A stretch of DNA of 64,000 nt from Enoplosus armatus. Its lineage: Eukaryota; Chordata; Actinopteri; Centrarchiformes; Enoplosidae. Positions 14,901 through 27,968 of this stretch are shown piece after piece. The notes below the pieces were generated by a model. The model was not told where the DNA came from and did not search any database. It was given only the letters and a program-made list of their open reading frames with translations. The stretch is from assembly GCF_043641665.1 (NCBI RefSeq), contig NC_092196.1, forward strand, positions 15,497,692-15,561,691, read 5' to 3'. Position numbers and translations under genes: made by a program. Within the stretch, counting starts at the first letter, position 1. Every line of letters begins with the position of its first letter.

Positions 14901-17900
14901 CCCCAATCTGACTGATACTGTTGTATTCTTGGTTTGTCTCCAAACCTCTGCAGTAACAATGAGAGGACACACGTTAGCGAATGGTAAATACCTGCCACCT
15001 GCAGGTTGAAACAAGTACAACATGTGCTCCGCTATGGAAAGAAATCCTCAGTTGTCTTAATAGGCTGTTAAAAGAATAAAACTAAGCCATATACAATATA
15101 TCAAACTAGTTTTATCCTTATAACTTGCATTTCTTTTTCCACATTTTTATTCCAGATGAGATTTGTTTCCTCTAAATGATGTTTTTGTTGTTCTGTGTGT
15201 GTGTTTTTGTTCTAAAGGAAGAGGAAGGTGATGAAGTCATGCCCACAGCCGCAGTATTATCCAGTCACAGGTTCCCCCCTGGTGTTTATCCACAGAATTA
15301 CAACTCACGTTATGCTGACACCACCTACAGTGGTCCTGTAATGAGAGACGCTCACGAGGAGAACCCTGAGAGCATCCTGGACGACCACGTCCAGCGGGTC
15401 ATGAAGACTCCCGGCTGCCAGTCACCAGGTACAGGACGTCACTCTCCCAAGTCGCGCTCGCCAGATGGTTTCCCAGGGGGCAAAGGGATGGCGCTTGGAA
15501 TGGCACCGTCTTCAGGCCAGGGTAAACATCCATCAAGGCACGGTCTCAAGGGAGACACCAGCCACCTGTACCACCACAAACACATGCACCACATCCACCA
15601 CACAGGTGTTGGGAAGCCCAAAGAGCAGGTGGAGGCTGAGGCTGCCATGCGTGTGCACGGCAGCTTTCCCTGGAGCATGGAGACGAGTCATTATGGATCA
15701 AAGTCTCGCAGCTACGCAGAAGGCATGGGATCCAACCCTATGGAGCATCCAGGGTATAGGTGAGCACCAAACTTAAACATTAGCTTCCTTTGTGTCATCA
15801 ATGCAGCCAAAATGTTTTTTGCTGTTCTATTTGCCAGTTATTTTCTTCCATTATACAGTAGCAAAGGTGGCATGCAGTGTAAAAGAGCGTTTAAGAAAGG
15901 TGAGGAAGTGCGGCCTTATGACATGCCAGGACCTGCAGAGGAGATGGAGAAAAACCAGAAGATCCTTTTGTGGCTGATGGAAGGACAGAAAGAAATGGTT
16001 CAACATAAGAGGAGCCCATACGGGTCAGTGATGGCAGTTAATTTATATGAGGGCAAGCATTTGTTTTTATCTTAACAGTTAAAAGTTATCTTGCACAGGC
16101 ATGCACTCCAGCCAAATGTGCCATTATCATATGTATCCTTAAAGATAAGCTTTCCTTTTCCAGTACAGTACTTCTGTTTGTTTGTACCCCCCACAAATCA
16201 AAGCAAAAAGCTACCATGAGTGTGTTATTGTTCAGGTTTACCTGCACAGCTGCATGAGAGAATGATCTTGTTCTGTAAGACTAAGCACTGATGAACAAGG
16301 GACAAAGAGGGAAAATGTTTGTTTAGTTTGATTTTTGATATTTTGATATATTTTAGGAGTACCACTGGGTCCAAGAGGACCACAGGCCATGAAGGATCCC
16401 GTCTCAGCTCGGCGGAGCGATCAGGATCGGTGCACCCTTGCGTCAGCACACAACTGCGGAACAACGTGCAGCCGTCTCACCCTTTCATCCAGGATCCCAC
16501 CATGCCCCCCAACCCAGCTCCCAGCCCCCTCATCCAGCTGGAGGAGGTGCGCCGGCGGCTTGAGGAGGAGAAGATTAAGTCTGGAACTTTACAACCCAAG
16601 CAGAGGTAAGTGGACGGACATGTCCCATTACCACGGTTGTCTGTCCAGTTAATCAGTGCAGCACCAGAATCTATTGATCCAATATCCTTGATCCAAAATG
16701 GGAAAGAGCCGGATCTGTCCTTTTTTCTTTAGTCAAAATGAAACCGTCACCCTTTTGTTCTCTAGCCTGTGTGCTCCTTAGGGCCAGTCTGTGTCTAACT
16801 ACTGGGGTTGTTCGGTCCCTCAGGTATGTGATGGAGGTGATCCAGAGGGGTCGCACCGCAATCAGGCCTGCACTGTTCCCTCCGCTCAGCGTGGTGCCCG
16901 CCGTTTCTGACAGCGAGCTCTCCGAGCCCGAGTATGTCCACTGTGTCCTAACAGTAACTTTTCCCTCTATCTCCAAATTCCCCATAGGTCACTGCAACCC
17001 ACTTCACTTCCCATTCTCATTACTGGTAGTTTAGTTACCCAGGACTGTGTTTTTTCGTAGAGCTACTAAAAGAGACATTTAGAAATGAGTAATGAGCAGT
17101 TTCTTTCCCTAATTCCCTCCTCTGTGTGCTGTATTCGTAATGTCATCATGTAGTGTCCTTGAGTTTAATGTGGTATCTTGTCTATCTTCCTGTATTCATT
17201 AATGTGGGGATTAGACTCAACCAGCATCCATACACTCCTTATCAGCTCAAGACGGCAGCTATTACATTGCATGTCAAGCCAGTGGAGGGTATTGAGTGAG
17301 CAATAATGTACGAGAAAAAGTCCATTCATTTCTAGATTGGGACACTTTAAGGTACTTTATCACACTTATACTATGGCCACTTATTAAATGAGAGGTTTTG
17401 TGACTAGTGTTGTCGGTTTAAAATATTTAGCGTTTTGATTTAGAACAGTGTTGACTGGAGCGTCTATGAGCCAGTGAGAGAAGACTATTTTCAGTGTCCA
17501 TGGTATAAACAGTATTATTTCTCCAGCCTGTCATTAATCACTGGGATCACACTTGATGGTCGAAAACATATCAGATCCGTTGCTAGTTGTTTTTTACGAA
17601 GACCAGAAAGAGGATCATAGAGGAAGTAGAAGTGTATGTTTTCTGTGATCCTGCAGAGGCTCATGTATTGAGGAGAGGGTTGGCTTTTTGATGTTTTGTC
17701 AGAAATATGTTTCTGTTTGATGTTTGATTGCCCTCTCAGATGGCTACTTAACAGATGGAGGGGAATAGGGGAACTGTGTAGAGGCAGATGAAAGGCAGAT
17801 TACGTGGCACCTCCAGTGGGTGAAGCCTCCGGTCAGACCTGTGAGGACTGGGGTTCAGGACTTGGTGTGTTCCTGGATCACGACTAACTGAACCTTTCAG

Positions 17901-19727
17901 TACCTCCGATGTCCAAGCTCGAACATATCAGAGATAGCTGAGAGATTGGAATTTGGAAATAATGAAGGGTGTTTGTTTTGAAAGAACACAGTGGTGGTGT
18001 TTTGAGTTGTTGTTCAGTGTCACAATATGTCATGAAACTGTCATTCCCGTTTGGGCCAATGTAAAACGGACAGATTGATGTAATTTTGTGTAAATGTACA
18101 CCCACAGTAATGTGTTAACTATTGAAGCATTCATTGACATCGCTCAGCATTTTTTGTACTGAATAATGGCCTTTAAACTCTGAATATTGGTCTTTAAACT
18201 CTGAATAATGGTCTTTAAACATTAATGTTAACATTAACCACATCACTGCTGGCTACAATTGGGGAAAAATACATTTATATCAGAAACTTTTAGTAACTTG
18301 ATCACTCGCAGACTAGCCTGTTGACAAAAACAGATGCAGTTATGTGGTTGTTAAAGTTGGTACAAAAGACGTCAACATCTGAGATCACTGAAGATAACAT
18401 TATCTCATTGTGCATCATGGCACACCCAACGGCTGCCGGTAAGGTCGTCATTTCAGGGCCTTTCCCACTCAGAGGAAGTCATGAATAGTAGAGTACGCAC
18501 CCATTTACTTAAACGGCTTTCTGGCTGACTGATAACTGCCCTTCATCAACAGGCCAGTTGCAAGCATCTTAAAGGTTAAGTTAACTCAGAATACTTTTAA
18601 AATATTTTCCAGTTCCCCTCAGTGGTATGGAGCCCTGCAGATATTTATGAGTTTACATGTATTTGCTGAGCTTTTGAGATATCTATCGATAAAAGACCTC
18701 GCTGTCAACAACTTGTATCTGAGTCTATTTTCTCCCAAAGTACAAAATGGCAAAAATTGACTACTGCAATATCTGTGATTTCTTCTGTTTTCTCCAGTAC
18801 AATTTGTGTCCTGTTGAAACAGTGCTTGTCATTTTCCTTGTTTACCATAATATTTTTGTTTTCTATCTATATAAACTATCCTTGGATAGCCTCAGTGTTG
18901 TTTTCTCCAGAACTGATTATTGAAAGACATTTTTTGTTCACTGGTCTGTTCTAATCCAAAACTCAGAAATGTCCAACCTGTTCAAAACATAGCAGTCAGT
19001 CAGCATGTGAATCAGAGGACATTGGCTCATATTCTTTCTCTCTACCTGTAATTACACACATTAATTAGAAAGTTCAGCCTTGGAATGACCTCAGCCCTCA
19101 GTTGAAGTTCCTGTTCATTTCTTGTATTTGACTTGACTATTCAGTTGTTTCATCTTTTGGTTGTTTTGTTTTGTAAAATACTGTGTAATTTGAAGGTGGA
19201 CATTCTTGTCATTGTTTCCCTGGTTATACAGTTGCAGTTGGTTTGTAATTGTCATTCCCCTTATCACACTCTAGTCCATATGAACATGGCAATAATGGTA
19301 AAGTTTCAAGTTTTCTAAATAGTTTTCTCTCTCTTTTCCGTTTGCAGACATAAAGCCACTAAAAAGCCGCCATGTGAAAACATTACTGTGGCGTATTACT
19401 TCTGTGAGGAGCTGATACCGTACAGGACGTCTGTCAAAGGGAGGGTCGTCACACTGGGCCAGTTCAAAGAACTGCTAACAAAGAAAGGAAATTACAGGTG
19501 AAATTTATAGTGCTATTTGATGTGGCCTGCTGGGCACAATGTAAGAAAAGGTCACAGCTTTTAACATGGAGAAGTTAACTTTGTTCCTTCCCTTTTTCAG
19601 GTATTATTTCAAGAAGGTAAGCGACGAGTTTGACTGTGGGGTGGTATTTGAAGAGGTACGTGAAGATGATGCCATCTTGCCCATCTTTGAGGAGAAGATT
19701 ATCGGGAAAGTTGAAAAAATTGATTGA
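2976..19727 (+). CDS. axin1: Axin-1, scaffold of the beta-catenin destruction complex (10 coding exons)
   Basis: Cytoplasmic scaffold that holds APC, GSK3, CK1 and beta-catenin so that beta-catenin is phosphorylated and destroyed; negative regulator of Wnt signalling. Coding exons: 2976-3871, 9361-9501, 10553-10649, 11866-12003, 15218-15759, 15859-16023, 16357-16605, 16824-16931, 19348-19497, 19601-19727. All junctions are GT-AG and the phases agree, giving 2613 nt (870 aa; mouse Axin1 is about 863). Seen: tankyrase-type motif RPPVPGEE (28-35), RGS domain for APC (~94-209), GSK3-binding helix ([15 protein letters not shown], from ~389), beta-catenin-binding helix ([14 protein letters not shown], ~473), a His-rich stretch, and the C-terminal DIX domain (~788-870) ending GKVEKID. 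The sequence follows Axin1, not Axin2: it has the Axin1-type stretches [20 protein letters not shown] and [18 protein letters not shown]. The start is the first ATG after an in-frame TAG at 2940; a second ATG lies at 2991. Confidence 0.97.
3872..9360 (+). other. axin1 intron 2 (5.5 kb)
   Basis: AT-rich intron bounded by GTAAAT and TTTTCCAG. No exon of another gene is visible on either strand. A teleost-style motif with repeated GCTAAGCTAA words sits near 8905-8925. ORFs of 60-90 codons are scattered with no domain and no splice support. Confidence 0.8.
11270..11345 (-). repeat. Teleost retroposon-tail fragment
   Basis: The sequence 'CAACTTTATTTGTGTCG..CATACACAAAGGCAATTCAAAGTGCTTTACA' matches, from memory, a word string found many times in teleost genomes ('..tttatatagca..tacaaagtgctttaca..'). 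Lies in axin1 intron 4. Its family is not assigned. Confidence 0.5.
12385..12655 (-). repeat. Teleost interspersed repeat, copy 1 ('GGGCTGC..ATTAA' family)
   Basis: Starts with GGGCTGCTACTAAAGAT, followed by TTAGATTAAATGATCATA, TTTCCCAGAGTTCATGGTA, ATATTCAGTTTACAATCATA and AGAGAATGTTTGG. In reverse complement these words match the element at 49,300-49,575. It is therefore the same dispersed family, which I recall as abundant in teleosts. Its class is uncertain (probably a non-autonomous DNA element). Confidence 0.65.
13060..13460. promoter_or_regulatory. Possible conserved non-coding element in axin1 intron 5
   Basis: Contains CTTAATGAAATTAATGAGGC, GAATGGGGAATAAAAAA and GCCTGTCAGCGATCTGGC. 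It is repeat-free with balanced composition, unlike its AT-rich surroundings. Enhancer-like texture only. Confidence 0.25.
16932..19347 (+). other. axin1 intron 9 (2.4 kb)
   Basis: Bounded by GTATGT and TTTGCAG. Contains a small three-copy tandem repeat (18,160-18,220). No further exon is seen; the flanking exons join in frame as SEPE-HKATKK, as in mammalian Axin1, where an extra alternatively spliced exon is not needed. Confidence 0.7.
18160..18220. repeat. Three-copy ~21-bp tandem repeat
   Basis: The unit TGAATAATGGTCTTTAAACTC is repeated three times with few changes inside the last long axin1 intron. Confidence 0.7.
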
Positions 19728-22700
19728 AGTGTGCATGTTGAGGAGGAAGGAGTCAAAAAGCCAGCGTATGATGGACTAAGGAGCGATTGGATGGCGAAGA
19801 GGAAGTGTTTTAGGATTAGGGCCGGAGGACCGGAGAAGAAAGTGATACAGTAGAAGTGGAGAGGTGAAGAGCAAAGCAGTGGTCACAGCGGATGACTTGT
19901 GACTTTTGAGACTCGGTAGCACCACTGCAGTGACTTTGGACTAGAAGAAAAAAGACCTCATTCACTTCTTCCGAGTGTAATGTAGCATTGTAAAATTTAC
20001 TAGATAAATGAAGAGCAAAAGTGCTACTAAAGCTACATATTTTTGATATGATGTATCAGAGGGTGTCCTTTCTAAAGTAACCACACTTTTTATATGTATT
20101 GTTACCAGATGTGTACAGTTTGTGTTAAAAGATAACAAAATTTTATATCTATTTAAGTATTTAAAATGCTCATTTTCAATCCTATTGAAGCAGGAGTGTC
20201 GCCCCTGTTGAAGACGATCCTTTATAGGGCTGATTTTTGTTTTCTCATTCATTGGAAGAGCCCTCTGGACTCTAATGTTTGTGCTCTTCTTAGTGCTTTT
20301 AATACTTTACTTACCAGTAATTTTATTTTGTGGCATTCAGTCAGCCTGCACTTTCTTTGTATTCTATACCACTGACTATGTCTCAATGTAGGCTGCTACA
20401 TGAATCATGAAGCACTAATGCCACATGAGTGACCAGAAAAATCAAACCCCCTGAATCCAGTACAACGGCCAATTGTCTTAAAATAGTACTTTTAAGAAGA
20501 TCATGTTCATTTATGGTCATTTTTGAGCCTCAAACTTTGTGGCTGTTTCAAAATACAACATATAAGAAACACATCACCACAAACTCAGCCTCAAAAAATG
20601 ACCATGGAGTCGGTTCCTCTCTGTCTCACAAAGTTGTTATTTATTGTAGGGCTGTTTTATTGGGTTGCATTACTGCATATTGCACTGGTTGTTTTATTTT
20701 GCTGGTCATTTGCTGTATACTGCATGTAAATGTAGCCGATGGCTGTGTGTATGTACAGCCTTTTACTGCATTCACCCAACCCAGTTGAAGTTTTAAGAAT
20801 ATTGCCTTGGAATAACACAGTAGATGCAATAATACTGTAGAAAAGATATGATTGGAAATCACATGGTGAATATCTATGCAAGTTGGTTCATAATTTTGTT
20901 GCCCTAATTGAAAAAATAAATGTATTAACTCAGTAAATGAGTAACATTATAAAAATAATTAGAGGTTACACATAAGAACAGTCAGTCTATTAAAAGCCTG
21001 TTCAAATAAATGTCTCTTAATTTAGGTGTTTAGATGGTAGTTCAAATGGCTGAAATTTCAGTTGGGTTGAGGCCAGCAGGGCTTCTCTAAAGGTTTTACA
21101 ATTCTGATGATTAATGCTGATTGTTGATGAGTAATTTGACCTTTTATAAAATAGTCTGTGCCAATGAAATTACTCTTAGGAGGCAGGTTTGCCAATTTTC
21201 TTTTTAATTATTTCCAGTTTATCACTGAGTGACACCGTTTGGGGTTCATATTCATTCCCACTTTAAAGTCAAGTACTGCTGTCAGCATTAGAGGTTAGTG
21301 CTGTTAATGATACAGAAGAGCAGCTCTTCCACCTGCAGACTCTTGCAGTGCTGAGAGGCCCCTCAAGCTGTTCTTTAGAGGTCATATCACAGCATTTGAA
21401 TGAGAAGGCCGGTGAATGTCATCAGAATACTTTCAACAGTTTATATGTTTGTGCTATGAAGATCACCTAAAGGCATATTTAAGCATAGTGTAAGTGCTTG
21501 ACCATTTAACAGTCAGTGTAGAGGAGCGTTCAGCATATTCAGATTTCCCTGCAGTTCTACAATCACATAGATTTTATCCTCGGGAGCTGATGAAGGCTAA
21601 CAGACACTGAAATGTTGAAATGATGCTGACACCAAGTTATTTTTTTTTTGCAGCTTCGAGGTCCCTACCTGTTAATTTCTGTGATCTTCAAGACTTACCA
21701 TCTTAAACTTTGAATCACTGCTTAGTTGATGGATCAGTTAAGAAGGGGCTGCGCCAAGAGCTGATCTGTAATCTGTAGCCTTCTCTAGTTTATCACAGCT
21801 ACATCTTGTGCCTGGCCGGTTGTTCAGTGCAAATGATCTCTTGATAGATCACGTTACACCAAAGAGAAACAAGTAGATGGTAGGTACTGTAGGCACGTCG
21901 TTGTATTTCCCTTTTTCATCAATACTCCTCTTCATTTTGTGGCAGCACTTATTTGTTATCCTTTTTCTAATTTATTTATGTTAAAACTTTGAATCTCTCG
22001 CATGAAAGGCCAGAATGTTTTTTGCTATGGACAAGGTGCTTGTGACTGCAGTTTTCTGATGCATCTTGTTAGCAAACATCACAGACATTCGAATGGGACA
22101 CTTCATGAAGCTTGCAGGACATTTAGATCTTGTTATTATTGCAACATTGAAAACATGTCCCAGCCAATATATAATTCCTGTCTCTGTTTGGCAATGTAAA
22201 TTACTCTTTTGTACTGGAATAGCACATGTCATGGCACAGAGTCAGCTGGGCTACATGACGATAAGATTCAAGGCCACCATGCTTTTTTTCCTATTCTGTA
22301 CCTTTTCATTGTGCCTAGTCCATACTGACGAGCATTTGTTATGGAATAATAGGCAGAAAGAAAGAGGACCTTGGAGCCGGAGTGTTGTATCATTTGTGTC
22401 GCTGCATAGAAAACCAGTGTAAGGAATATCTCCTTTTTTGATGCTGCCTTTTTTTTTTTTGATTGAACTTAAGTCAGTTTAACTTTAATATATTTACTGG
22501 ATTTTGCGTCCAGTGGTCCTTTGTCTGTTAAATTATACATGATCAAGCGAAATATGTTATCTTGATTTTCGTGTTTATTTCTTTTGAAATATAGAGTATC
22601 AAATCTGTTATGATTCTTACTGTGAAAGCCCCAAAAGTAAACTTCCCTTATTTAAGATCAATCAAATGTATATATTAAACATCAGAGTGCCTTTATTTCT

Positions 22701-22995
22701 ATGCTAATGATGTCTGCAGTGTGACTTTCAGGCAGATGTGGGGACGTAATTACCAGGGACTAGCTTTTTTTTTTGTTTAGATCTTTTTTTATTTTGCAAA
22801 GTCTTTCTTGTTTAATGTTTGTTACTATTCCACCTTTTCTATGTAAATATGTACAACTTAAATTGTCATCAACCAGCAGTCGAGTCAGCACATTCAGTAC
22901 CCTGGACCTGTTTCTGTTCACTAACTAGCATGGTTACCATTTAAAGGTACCTGGACAATAAATACATGCAATAAACCAGCGCTTGAGTTCTGAGT
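19728..22995 (+). other. axin1: axin1 3' UTR with alternative poly(A) signals
   Basis: AU-rich sequence without a convincing gene follows the axin1 stop codon. Poly(A) hexamers are at 20915-20920 and 21005-21010, and a close pair at 22957-22962 and 22970-22975 is followed by GT-rich DNA. The last pair looks like the best terminal signal and would give a 3' UTR of about 3.2 kb, while the first pair would give about 1.2 kb. Which is used is an inference. Short ORFs here (for example 22066-22422) have no recognisable domain. Confidence 0.4.
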
Positions 22996-25900
22996 GTAAT
23001 TGTCCCAACCTTCATCGTCGTCATTTGCTGCAGACAAACGCAGGTTGAAGGACCTGCAGTGGTTGTGGTGTTGTGTATTGTCAGCACACCAAAGAGCTTT
23101 TAAGATGAGGCATATGACTATTTGTGGAGATCATCATTTAAAGGGCGCCCTGACAATATACTGTATGTGCAGCATCAGTTTTGTATTGAATTTGAGCAGA
23201 ACTGCAGCGTTACGTCTCAGACTGAAGAGGGCACTATAGTTTACTGCTAATATTCAACATACTCTGTTCATCTCGCCTCATCTCATCTTCCACCAAAACT
23301 GTTAGGACAAGCATGTCGGATGATATACAGAGAATGAATTGTGGATCAATGTGTATGTGGAATGTAAAAAACAGAACAGGTTTTCACTATGAAATCCTGC
23401 TGAATAACCTGCACTGACCTCATATCTGAGCGGATTAGAGGCATGGAGCCCTACAAACACTGCTCTGTCTTTCTCTGGCTGTCAACTTATTGATTTAGAA
23501 TAAATAGTGATAATCAATTTCCTGCAGAGATTACCAGGAACTGTGCTGCTTTTACCTTGACTCATACAAGCTAATCAACGCTTCATACTCGGGAGAGCTG
23601 TTAAAAGGAGCAGGATGTTTGGAGCAATTAAGGCTACACTGCTGCTGCTGCTGGCATGTTGCATTGTGCTCTCAACCCACAGACTCATATTGGAATAATA
23701 ATTTATTAAACAGCTCAGATTAATTTAAAAAAAAACTCTTTGGAAGACATCAACATGCTGGTTAGTCAATACCTGAAAGCACCTTGTGGAAAAATAAGCT
23801 TTTAGACTAAATTAAAATCTTTATGTATTCAGGTCTTTACAGTGTGGAGTACTACCTGTTGCTTCTTAATGTTACTATTGATGAGATCTCTGCAACATGC
23901 TGACCTGTCTGTAAACACCATTCGTTTCACCTCTTCCTTTGAGTCATAGGAGCATGAGTTTGTGACCTCAGTCTAGTGAGGCAACAGGTTGGACTTTGCA
24001 TATTTTATACACATTACACTGCACAAAATGTCAAGATGAACTCACCATTAAAGCGACTCATAATTATGATGGAGATAATCATAGTGATCTTAGCTCTAAG
24101 TCTTCTAACAACATTGACAAATTGCATATACAGTAAACATCCAATGGCAAAACTGAAGTGAAGTTTGATTGATTTTGAAATGTGTGTTGTGTCATCAAAC
24201 GATTGTGAAGAAAACAGAAAATGTCACGTATTGATTCTCACTAAGCATGCTACAGTACTTGGTAATAGGTTCTTAACTCACACAGGCAGTTATTACCTCA
24301 GATATTATATCATTCATTTGGAGAGAACCATATGTGCGAGTCTGATCAATCAGCACACCCAGCGACACACATTGATGTTGCAGATCTGAGATTTATGTAT
24401 CTTTGGGAATATAACTATTTGATTCAGTCAAACCTAACTAGAGTAATTGATGCTCTTCTCATTGCAGCATGATCCTACAAATAATTTGGTCAACAGTTTC
24501 ATATCATGATGAAAGGAACTGCTGATAGCACACAGAGATCACCTTTAAGATATGAAGAAAACTCCTTATTCTCATGTTATCTAGAAAACACACTTAGACT
24601 TACATTTTTTCCTAAACTTAGAGAACATCAATGCACCAGTTGCACCTCCACTACTGGCTACTGCCTTATAAACCAATCCATCTACAGCTCCAATTACATC
24701 TCAGAGAGAGGTGATTATTCCTTGAATTGCTTCCTCCAAGGTTTTTTTTTTAGCTTTTCCTTTGGGCTGCTGGAGGTTCACTCTGTTTCATCAAATCTCT
24801 TCACCACTGCTAAATGCAATGTACTTGCAGCCTATTTCAGTAACAGAGGATTCACATTGGGTTGAATAATCATCCAAATGTAAACAGAAATCTAATTTCC
24901 TGTTGGCCCCCGTGGAGGTAGAATTGTTTTTCAAATCGTAAAACCTGAAGAGCTTGATTAATTATTTGTTTGTTTGTTTGTTTTTATGGCATCAATGTAA
25001 TTGCAGACTGTAAAGCAGCATCTGAAAAACTCCTACTTAAACAAGTGCTTTTATAGGCTGATTTCAAACCGTCAGCAAAACTGGTGAAAAACTGCAGCTG
25101 CAAAACTGTCCACCAGCGGCAACACCCTCTGAGAGGAATTGCAGCGTGGTTTCCAGAGCAACCATAGTACCGACACGAACCCTGTCAAGGTTGTCAGTGA
25201 CGTAAGTATGAATTTCCTACAATCACTTGCAACAGGCTTAATGTCTGCAGCTACATCACATAAGGCATTACCAAAAGACATAATTGACAAAAACACCCAC
25301 TCTAACCCCACTTTGTAGATACACATTAAGTTATATAAGTGGAAGATGTGCGTTTTGGTAAAAGCTTTGTTCCCTGAGAGGTAGTACTAGTACTGAGCGG
25401 TATCAGTGTGTCTCTTTGTCATCTGCTGTCAGAACTACAGAAGGCAGAAGAAGACATAATCACAGAATAATTGAGATCATGAATCATCGTCAGTCAAATT
25501 TTGATCCTGAATGAACCTTTACAACGATAACAAGAAGTTTTATGTTCATAGCTGAGCATCAGACATTCTGTCCCTGACTTGTTTCAATCTTAGATCAAGA
25601 AAAGAAAGGCATAAAATAGAGACACAAAATAGAGAAGATGAATAAAATTAAAAACAGGTGAGGTATGAGCTGCTTTTTAAAGGTGTCTACAATGTTGGCA
25701 GATCTTAAATCCAACATGAGAGAGTTCCAAAGTTTAGGAGTCCCGACTTCAAGATGCTTTAGCAAAAAAATGTTTTTTACATGCATTACAGGTGATTTTT
25801 TCTCAGTAGCCTTGGCACAATTTGTTCAATGAAAATCATGACTGAGAAAACAGCGTGCAATTCTCAAATCCACAATTAACAACAGTATACGTATCTCTTT

Positions 25901-27449
25901 ATGCTTTCACTTTAAAAAAAGTGCTAGTACAAAAGTACAAATATCTTCAACTGACCCAGTGATGCTTTGAGTTTGAGTCTTGGTTTTTAAAACGCATCAC
26001 ACTGCTTCTCCATAGAGAGCAGTGTCTCTTACAGACATCAGAGTGGGATAACAAGCTGCTCATAAAGAGGGAAAATGTGAAAGTATAAAATTAAATGACG
26101 TGTGATTGCTCTTAATGTTTTGAGAACTGTGACTGTTTCAGAAAATGTGCTTGAGCAATTGAAAAACACTATAACTGACTGATTCATTAACCACTAAAAG
26201 TGTATAATTATTCCAGTGGTACAGTCCAGACTCCACAGGCCTGTGGACACATTGATGGCAATGTGTGAGAAACATGAACACATCCTTTATCTTACCACCC
26301 TAATGAGTAACACTTTCTGCTGGATCTCTGGATGATTGCAGTGTCCCTTTCTCTGGTCTTCCTTTAAGGGCTGTACAGCTTTATCTTATATGCGTCTTTA
26401 TTGTTGTGGCCCACCTTACACCTCTGATGTACTTATCACATATGGGCCCTGTCAGGTCTCTCAGGACAAAGCTTGTGTGTGTGCTGTATGTAGCATGGTT
26501 ATTGTCCATTTATACAACTTCACATGTTATTGATCTTTTTTTTTGCCCTGGTGTGCGGACAGAAATCCAATGTAAAAGAACAACTTGAAAAGTTTGAACA
26601 TCATTACGTTATGTCAGTGTCTTCTTTTATGACAACAGGAACTTAATTTATTCATTAGTGTCTTCTTTTAAGTGCAGCATGACCTGTAATGCCTCCGGCT
26701 CTGCTCTCACCTCCCAGAGAAGCAGCGATCTCTCGGGGATCTGCTCTGTTGTGCTTTGCTTGTTAATATCATCTGTCACTCCTGCAGCAGAAAACAGCAG
26801 CTAATCGCCTAAGGCAGCAAGTGAATACACAGTAAGAAGCAAATTGATGTTTCCTGATATTTACTGTCTTTCTGGAATAAATGTAGATCCTAAATTTCTG
26901 ACTCTACCCAAATAGTAGGAGAATTTTATAGTAAGTATATATAGAAATTTATAGTTTTTAATATTTGTTGTTTCTTGCCAGAAACAAATACATTGTTTGT
27001 CCATGCCCTCTAGAACAGCACACAGAGACATCTTTTGATCTGACGCCCCTATCGGCAGGACTAAATCAAATGATTTAGTTCTGTGCCTTCTGAAACCATT
27101 ACAAATCACTGTTGCACAAATAAATCTGATGTATGATCTGACAACGCACTGGTTAAGGTTTGGTTAGGTTGAAAGTAAGTACTCTGTTATGGTTAGTAAA
27201 GCTTTATTGTCTAGCTACAGTAGCAAACATGTGGTTAAGGGTCAGGAACGATTGTGGTCATGCTTAAAATGTTGATTGTCTTTAGGAAAGAGAAAACAAA
27301 CAGAGGTCTCTTGTGTTAAAGTCAGATGTTTTGTTGACCCACCCACCCCAACCTCGCCTGGGGCCAGGACAGTGACTTTAGAAAGTTAGATTTGGCATTG
27401 AAAACAAAACCTGAACTGAAAAACAACAACAACTTGCGGTTTGGGAGTT

Positions 27450-27839
27450 CCAGGTGAATCAGAATCAGAGTGACAGGTGAATTACTTCACCTGTCATACA
27501 CTACCTCACTCTTTATTCTGAATGTTTAAGTGCAATACATGTATAGTGCAATACATATATAGTCATACACTACAGTGCAACACATCCATACATATATACA
27601 TTGTTATTGTATATATATATTTTTTACCTCACTTCACTTAAATACTGTATATTACTCAGTATAGTAATACTGTAAATATATTTTTTATTTTCTATTTCTT
27701 ATTTTTATATTTTGTACATACCTTTAGTTCTAAATTATGCTATTTTTCTACTCTGGAATGGGAGCACCGGTACTGTACAATTTCCCCCCGGAGATCAATA
27801 AAGTATTTCTGATTCTGATTCTGATTCTGATTCTGATTT
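27450..27839 (+). mobile_element. Retroposon-like element with ATCAATAAAGT and (TTCTGA)n tail
   Basis: The right end reads 'CCCCCCGGAGATCAATAAAGTATTTCTGATT..', followed by about four TTCTGA units; this is the typical 3' end of teleost non-LTR retroposons. The left side has GAATCAGAATCAGAG, the inverted complement of the tail, then a perfect 11-bp hairpin (TGACAGGTGAA / TTCACCTGTCA, 27,471-27,496). The body between is AT-rich and non-coding. Confidence 0.55.
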
Positions 27840-27840
27840 C

Positions 27841-27968
<128 letters not shown>

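Larger units (their letters stand above)
12004..15217 (+). other. axin1 intron 5 (3.2 kb)
   Basis: Intron between the GSK3-binding exon and the large central exon. It holds a copy of a common teleost interspersed repeat (12,385-12,655, listed separately). It also holds a compositionally different, repeat-free stretch at about 13,060-13,460 that resembles conserved non-coding DNA. Nothing coding is seen. Confidence 0.7.

Noticed and set aside
15465..15776. 103-codon ORF overlapping axin1 exon 6
   Set aside because: Out-of-frame shadow of the axin1 beta-catenin-binding exon.
24506..24865. 119-codon plus-strand ORF
   Set aside because: No domain, no coding bias visible, no splice partner; expected by chance in AT-rich DNA of this length.
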